A stretch of 9,620 nucleotides of DNA, from positions 1 to 9,620 of the forward strand of contig JAJNBR010000098.1 in assembly GCA_021156265.1 (NCBI GenBank), read 5' to 3'. Shown here one piece after another: positions 6,552 to 9,620 of this stretch. The notes under the pieces were generated by a model, which did not search any database, was not told where the DNA came from, and worked only from the letters and a program-made list of their open reading frames with translations. How positions within the stretch are numbered: the stretch's first letter is position 1; the number at the start of each line of letters is the position of its first letter. Position numbers and translations under genes: made by a program. The stretch is from Flavipsychrobacter sp. (GTDB taxonomy: Bacteria; Bacteroidota; Bacteroidia; Chitinophagales; Chitinophagaceae).

Positions 6552-8672
6552 ATGGTCACACGCTTTAGGACAGCGCTACTTTTAGCGCTTGGTTTCTTCA
6601 TATCATGGACAGCGAATGCCCAGATGATAGAGGATCCAACCGAATGGAAATTCGAGGTTAAGAAAAAGAAGGGCAACGAATATGATCTCATATTCCATGT
6701 GAATGTAAAGAACGGGTATCATATCTATTCGCTGGATCCGGGTGGCGACGGAAGCTTTCCCCCGCCTGAGTTCAAATTCAACAAAAGCGATAACTATAAG
6801 CTGGCCGGTAAAGTCACGGAGAAAGGCCAGCGCATAGATGAGACCATAGAAGATATTGGTACTGTACACTATTTCAAGAAGGTGGATTTTATTCAGCCGG
6901 TTACAGTTACTGCCAACGGTAAGATCACAGGTAAGTACACCTATATGACCTGCAACGAGCAGGGCTGCCTTCCTCCCAAGACCAAGAGTTTTACATTTAC
7001 CGTAAATGATCCTGAACTGGTTGGTGCTGACACGACTACTGCTGATACCGTAAAAGCGGATTCGTTGATTGGCGCTGCAATTTCCCCGGCAGCCGCTAGC
7101 GATACTGTAAACAAGACTGCGGTTTCGGCAGTTCATGATAATGATAAGCCTAAAGAGGAAAAGAAATCCTTACTCTGGTTATTCTTTATGGCGCTGGCCG
7201 GTGGTATTGCTGCGGTGCTTACACCGTGTGTATACTCAATGATCCCGATAACTGTAAGCTTCTTTACCAAACGTAGTAAAACGCGTGCGGAAGGTATCAG
7301 GAATGCTATCTATTATTCACTGTCTATAATTATCATCTTTACACTACTTGGTGTATTGATTTCGGTGATGTTTGGTGCTAATGCACTCAATAATCTTTCA
7401 ACTAACTGGATAGCGAATCTGTTCTTCTTCATCATCTTCGTGATCTTTGGTATTTCATTTCTCGGCGCTTTTGAGATCACACTTCCTTCTTCGTGGACAA
7501 GTACGACCGATTCAAAAGCAGGCCTGAGCAGTTTTGGCGGAATCTTTTTTATGGCGATGACGCTGGTGATCGTATCGTTCTCATGTACCGGTCCTATTGT
7601 CGGTCCGCTGTTGGTAATCGCGGGTAAAGGTGGTTTCGTGGGGCCAACGCTTGGTATGCTTGGCTTCTCGATAGGGCTCGCTATGCCCTTTGCTCTGTTT
7701 GCCATCTTCCCCGGCCTGCTCAACAAGATGGCGGCTTCGGGTGGTTGGCTCAACCAGGTAAAAGTGGTACTCGGTTTCCTCGAACTGATGCTGGCGCTGA
7801 AGTTCCTGTCGAACGCAGACCTGGCTATGGGCTGGCGTTTGCTGGACAGGGAGATATTCATCGCGATATGGATCGTGCTCGCTATACTGCTGGGCTTCTA
7901 CCTGCTTGGCCGGCTTAAGCTGTCGCACGACGACGCTTCTCCCAAAAACATTTACGGGCAGGAATATGTTTCGATCTTTCGCCTGTTCCTCGCCATCTGC
8001 AGTTTTACGTTTGCGTTATACCTGTTTCCAGGTATGTGGGGCGCGCCGCTCAATGGCATGAGCCAGTTTGTACCGCCGATGGGTACACAGGATTTCGTGA
8101 TAGGTAGTGGGGATTCAGGTGGTGCCAATCACGGCACTTCTGTACACAGCGACAACGGTGTCGCTCCGGTGAAGTATGTAGAGGAAATGCGCATGTACGA
8201 GCCGCCGGTAGTAAAGAACCTGGGACTGGTTACTTATTTTGAATTTGAAGAAGCCCTTGCTGCAGCAAAGAAATTGAAAAAACCGATCATGCTCGATTTT
8301 ACCGGCATTAACTGTGTGAACTGTCGTAAGATGGAATCGCAGGTATGGTCTAAGCCGGAAGTGGCCAAGAGGTTGAAGAATGATTTTATCGTTGCGTCAC
8401 TGTATTGCGATTATGATAAGAGGGACCTTCCTGCCGGTGAGCAATACTATTCACAGGCATTGCAGGCCAATGTGGTAACGGTTGGGGACAGGAACGAAGA
8501 TCTGCAGGCAGCCAAGTTCAATTCAAACTCACAGCCCTTCTACTTTTTTATTGATGAGAATGGTAATAAGTTGGCAGAAGACGGATATCCGTACGATCCG
8601 AATGTGCAGAGGTTTGTTGATCACCTGGACAAGGTGAAGGAGAAATACAAACAGAACCTCAGATTAGACTGA
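6552..8672 (+). CDS. dsbD: Thiol:disulfide interchange protein DsbD
   Basis: A complete three-domain 706-residue DsbD. It passes electrons from cytoplasmic thioredoxin across the inner membrane to periplasmic disulfide reductases and cytochrome c maturation. A signal peptide (1-23, cleavage after ANA) precedes the periplasmic alpha domain (about 25-153) with the redox pair Cys134/Cys139 in CNEQGC. A Thr/Ala/Asp/Lys-rich linker (about 154-205) leads to the membrane beta domain (207-495). There LTPCVYSMIP (Cys226) and SFSCTGPIVG (Cys345) are the conserved intramembrane pair. A second polar linker (about 496-556) is followed by the thioredoxin-like gamma domain with Cys588/Cys591 in DFTGINCVNCRK. 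Two extra cysteines occur at 483 and 619. The alpha-domain pair is CX4C here, against CX5C in E. coli DsbD. It starts 90 bases after purQ; that gap shows no terminator and no convincing promoter. Confidence 0.96.
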   Translation: MVTRFRTALLLALGFFISWTANAQMIEDPTEWKFEVKKKKGNEYDLIFHVNVKNGYHIYSLDPGGDGSFPPPEFKFNKSDNYKLAGKVTEKGQRIDETIEDIGTVHYFKKVDFIQPVTVTANGKITGKYTYMTCNEQGCLPPKTKSFTFTVNDPELVGADTTTADTVKADSLIGAAISPAAASDTVNKTAVSAVHDNDKPKEEKKSLLWLFFMALAGGIAAVLTPCVYSMIPITVSFFTKRSKTRAEGIRNAIYYSLSIIIIFTLLGVLISVMFGANALNNLSTNWIANLFFFIIFVIFGISFLGAFEITLPSSWTSTTDSKAGLSSFGGIFFMAMTLVIVSFSCTGPIVGPLLVIAGKGGFVGPTLGMLGFSIGLAMPFALFAIFPGLLNKMAASGGWLNQVKVVLGFLELMLALKFLSNADLAMGWRLLDREIFIAIWIVLAILLGFYLLGRLKLSHDDASPKNIYGQEYVSIFRLFLAICSFTFALYLFPGMWGAPLNGMSQFVPPMGTQDFVIGSGDSGGANHGTSVHSDNGVAPVKYVEEMRMYEPPVVKNLGLVTYFEFEEALAAAKKLKKPIMLDFTGINCVNCRKMESQVWSKPEVAKRLKNDFIVASLYCDYDKRDLPAGEQYYSQALQANVVTVGDRNEDLQAAKFNSNSQPFYFFIDENGNKLAEDGYPYDPNVQRFVDHLDKVKEKYKQNLRLD

Positions 8673-8755
8673 TTGAGCTGATTCGCCTGTTTGTTGTTTA
8701 TTGTAGATAATAATACGCTCAGTTTTAATCAGAATAATCAGGTTGATCTGAGGTT
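8655..8755. repeat. Long imperfect inverted repeat spanning the dsbD stop and the following leader
   Basis: The arm 8655-8683 pairs with 8727-8755. AACCTCAGAT matches ATCTGAGGTT perfectly (10 bp), and then two spaced CTGATT copies (8669-8674, 8678-8683) match two AATCAG copies (8736-8741, 8727-8732) at identical spacing. Folded as RNA, 29 positions give 23 Watson-Crick pairs, three G-U pairs and three mismatches (at 8668, 8676 and 8677), around a 43-base loop. The last 18 coding bases of dsbD form most of the 5' arm. GCTTTT follows the 3' arm. Confidence 0.75.
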
Positions 8756-8759
8756 GCTT

Positions 8760-8776
8760 TTAGGATAAAAACCTAA
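8760..8776 (+). promoter_or_regulatory. Small hairpin just upstream of the FAD dehydrogenase start
   Basis: TTAGG (8760-8764) can pair with CCTAA (8772-8776) around an ATAAAAA loop, ending five bases before the ATG at 8782. It could affect ribosome access or simply be chance, since only five pairs form. Confidence 0.25.
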
Positions 8777-8781
8777 CGCAG

Positions 8782-9620
8782 ATGAGAAAAACAGTTTCCA
8801 TATCCTTGCCTCCCACGGAGGCTTCCGATGACACCCTGGTTAAACGTGCAGCAGCTGCTGAAGCAGGCGTACCAGCCAGGCGCGTTACCGGTTATTCCAT
8901 TCAAAAACGTTCGATAGATTCCCGTAGCAGGCAGCCCAAAGTGGTAATGCAACTGGAGGTGTTCATTGATGAAAAAGTACAGGAGCGTCCTGTCTTTGAT
9001 CCACTGTTGCGGGACGTGACCCATGCGCCACATGTCGTGATCGTAGGCGCAGGTCCTGCAGGATTATTTGGCGCCTTGCGCGCGATATCGCTGGGATACA
9101 AACCTATCGTACTGGAACGCGGCAAGGATGTGCGCAGCCGCCGTCGCGACCTCGCTGCCATGAATAAAGAGGGCGTTGTAAACCCCGAGTCGAACTATTG
9201 TTTTGGCGAAGGTGGTGCAGGCACTTATAGCGATGGCAAGCTGTACACACGTTCTACCAAGCGTGGCAATGTGCAGCGCATCCTGCAATTGTTTCATCAC
9301 TTTGGTGCAGATGAGCGCATACTGTATGAAGCACACCCGCATATAGGCACGAACAAGTTGCCACACATAATAACTGCCATGCGCGACCAGGTAGTGGCTT
9401 GTGGCGGCGAAGTGCGATTTGAAACGAAGCTTACCGATATTGTTATTGAAGGCGATAGTGTTGCAGGTGTAAAGACGGCCAATGGCGATACGATTCCGAC
9501 AAAGGCGGTAGTACTTGCCACGGGACATTCAGCCCGCGATATTTTCGCGCTGCTACACTATAAGAATATCGAGATAGAAGCTAAGCCGTTTGCACTCGGC
9601 GTGCGCATAGAGCATCCGCA
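8782..9620 (+). CDS. FAD-dependent dehydrogenase, COG2509 type, 3' truncated by window end
   Basis: The first 279 codons of a gene that runs off the right edge. An N-terminal domain of about 82 residues, including YSIQKRSIDSRSRQPK (38-53), precedes a Rossmann FAD-binding motif VVIVGAGPAGLFGALRA (85-101) and ERGKDVRSRRRD (112-123). These are followed by the highly characteristic SNYCFGEGGAGTYSDGKLYTR (137-157), EAHPHIGTNKLP (183-194) and the second FAD contact VLATGHSARDIF (244-255). This arrangement fits the COG2509 uncharacterised FAD-dependent dehydrogenase family, annotated as NAD(P)/FAD-dependent oxidoreductase. Cytoplasmic location is inferred from the lack of a signal peptide. The physiological substrate is unknown. 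The ATG at 8782 is chosen because it gives the normal N-terminal domain length; the 109-base leader contains the inverted repeat ending at 8755. Confidence 0.93.
   Translation, partial: MRKTVSISLPPTEASDDTLVKRAAAAEAGVPARRVTGYSIQKRSIDSRSRQPKVVMQLEVFIDEKVQERPVFDPLLRDVTHAPHVVIVGAGPAGLFGALRAISLGYKPIVLERGKDVRSRRRDLAAMNKEGVVNPESNYCFGEGGAGTYSDGKLYTRSTKRGNVQRILQLFHHFGADERILYEAHPHIGTNKLPHIITAMRDQVVACGGEVRFETKLTDIVIEGDSVAGVKTANGDTIPTKAVVLATGHSARDIFALLHYKNIEIEAKPFALGVRIEHP

Noticed and set aside
6603..7136. Minus-strand open frame of 177 codons under the DsbD alpha domain
   Set aside because: It is a shadow of the real gene; no motif and no start context were seen.
7313..7861. Long minus-strand open frames inside dsbD, including one of 182 codons
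   Set aside because: The plus strand here encodes conserved DsbD membrane segments with the expected cysteines. The antisense frames give low-quality compositions and no recognisable motif.
8773..9528. Several minus-strand open frames under the FAD dehydrogenase gene
   Set aside because: The plus-strand frame carries multiple conserved COG2509 motifs across the whole stretch.

Overview
The window looks like ordinary chromosomal DNA of a Bacteroidota bacterium, most likely close to the Chitinophagaceae. The reasons are: the Bacteroidota-restricted families DUF4294, DUF4295 and DUF6427; a bacillithiol-type LmbE deacetylase; promoter boxes of the TAnnTTTG type; and start codons preceded by A/T-rich sequence rather than a clear Shine-Dalgarno. 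No IS element, prophage, CRISPR array, tRNA or rRNA was seen. Family names come from recall of characteristic motifs, without database searches.

Left part (1-747): the last 37 codons of the pyruvate dehydrogenase E2 subunit (+) end just before a perfect 11-bp terminator hairpin. A small three-helix membrane protein (-) converges on the same hairpin. Upstream of that gene lies the terminator of the ribosomal operon.

Minus-strand block (748-2873): read from right to left it runs DUF4294 secreted protein, bacillithiol-type deacetylase BshB1, then ribosomal proteins L28 and L33 and the small DUF4295 protein. The last three form a compact operon with its own -33/-7 promoter and an intrinsic terminator.

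Plus-strand block (3021-9620): a 147-bp divergent spacer separates DUF4294 from a tightly spaced run. This run is a small putative lipoprotein, a 483-residue secreted protein of unknown function, a DUF6427 polytopic membrane protein and PurQ, with gaps of 24, 20 and 16 bases. After 90 bases comes a full-length DsbD thiol:disulfide interchange protein. The window then ends inside a COG2509-type FAD-dependent dehydrogenase.

Most of the window is housekeeping: central carbon metabolism, ribosome, purine synthesis and thiol redox. The least explained items are the three uncharacterised envelope proteins upstream of purQ, and a long imperfect inverted repeat (8655-8755) joining the end of dsbD to the leader of the FAD dehydrogenase gene. 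I found no convincing evidence of an entirely new system; the inverted repeat is the best candidate for an undescribed regulatory element.
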